From positions 17,446,254 through 17,510,253 of the forward strand of contig NC_053501.1 of assembly GCF_905171775.1 (NCBI RefSeq): a stretch of DNA of 64,000 nt. Reading direction: 5' to 3'. The notes below the pieces were generated by a model. The model did no database searches. It saw only the letters and a list, made by a program, of their open reading frames with translations, and was not told the origin of the DNA. Made by a program: the position numbers and the translations under genes. This stretch comes from Rana temporaria. Lineage: Eukaryota > Chordata > Amphibia > Anura > Ranidae. Below are positions 63,256 through 64,000 of the stretch, piece by piece (position 1 is the stretch's first letter; the number at the start of each line of letters is the position of its first letter).

Positions 63256-63897
63256 CCAAAGCTTGATTGAAAAAAGCTGAAGTTAGAAGCTGATTGGCTC
63301 CCATACACAGCTGGACCAGATTCCGAGTTCACCGGTTTTGGTAAATCTCCCCCAGTGTCTGAGCAAATCAGTGAGCCAATCACACAAGCGGGAAATTATA
63401 TTTGTGGGGGCATTCCGTACACTGGCTGTGTAAAGAACGTCTCCAGGTTGCCGTATTGTAATTTGTTTTAGAAAATTTCAGCGACGGGATTGAAATAGAA
63501 AGGTCATTTTTAATCACATGGTTTGTGTACGCTATATTATTATTATTTTTTTTGAACAAAGTTGAAGTTGTTTTTTAGACGCACTATATAGAGGACAAAG
63601 GGACAGATAAACTATTGTCAGCAAATATTTGGCACACAGAAACCTGCACAATAAGAGGATGATGGCGCAAGACAGTTACACATTCTACTATGTGCCAAAT
63701 AAATGATATGCTCTGCAACATAAGGCCAATATTTTTCCCACGGGTTGCAGGAAAGAAATCTTTGGCATTCGGTGCACCAAAGGTCACATGGGACATTTTG
63801 CATTCCTTAACAACCGTCAAATCTTCGTTTATCTGGCTTTGTGTCTATCAGCTCAAAGGAAAGGTGGAAGAATATCCCCAGAATGCTGACTCTAAAG
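63256..63897. other. Unassigned sequence
   Basis: No recognised feature. The minus frame 63584-63820 has no known domain. Confidence 0.4.
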
Positions 63898-64000
63898 CCT
63901 CGTACACACGGATTATCGGATTATCCAACGCAAATTGTGTGGTGACAGGTTGTTGTCGAAAAATCCGACCGTTTGTATGCTCTATCGGACAATTGACAGA
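63898..64000. mobile_element. MITE start with GCCTCGTACACACG end (cut by window end)
   Basis: GCCTCGTACACACGGATTAT followed by TCGGATTATCC; the terminal CGTACACACG is shared with the element at 1312-1727. The other end lies outside. Confidence 0.55.

Overview
The window is vertebrate nuclear DNA, most likely from a true frog (Ranidae or a close relative). The basis is one split, intron-rich vertebrate gene embedded in amphibian-type repeats: Tc1-like elements, hAT, Harbinger-like and TTAA-flanked MITEs, a DIRS-type pol fragment, and repeat families that I recognise from ranid genome sequence. The taxon is an inference from repeat style and was not tested by a search. There is no bacterial-type gene organisation, no CRISPR array and no tRNA or rRNA gene that I can see.

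The only convincing protein-coding gene is GTF2A1, the TFIIA alpha/beta precursor, on the minus strand. I could place all nine coding exons with matching splice sites and phases: exon 1 at 48816-48845, then 31158-31259, 28144-28357, 24555-24625, 24380-24455, 22922-23055, 19612-19926, 17152-17241 and 9649-9756 (stop). They add up to 1140 bases, or 379 codons plus stop, close to the human protein of about 376 residues. The reading keeps the N-terminal helical domain, a Gln/His-rich linker, the QVDG Taspase-1 site, the acidic stretch and the C-terminal beta-barrel. The 3' UTR runs to about 8060, with an ATTAAA signal at 8078-8083. The promoter at about 48846-49200 is CpG-rich, with a TATA box, a TCTCGCGAGA palindrome and GC/ETS-like boxes.

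Layout: 1-8 kb is intergenic (downstream of the gene) with MITEs, a degenerate satellite, a DIRS fragment and a Tc1 fragment. 8-49 kb is the gene; its introns hold two Tc1 elements, a third Tc1 fragment with three nested insertions, four large TTAA-flanked elements, two near-perfect palindromes of about 520 bp, a foldback element with a 46-bp minisatellite core, and a 31-bp minisatellite of about 50 copies. 46.4-61.9 kb, on both sides of the promoter, is dominated by GC-rich minisatellites. The 5.5-kb array just upstream repeats a ZNF143-like motif; the next ones carry poly(G) runs, NRF1-like sites and a higher-order 61-bp repeat, with a cluster of CTCF-like motifs between the last two. 62-64 kb holds a 0.6-kb palindrome and the start of another MITE. 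No second gene was found upstream or downstream.

The long open frames in this window (409, 523, 696 and 723 codons) all lie in minisatellites and are not taken as genes.
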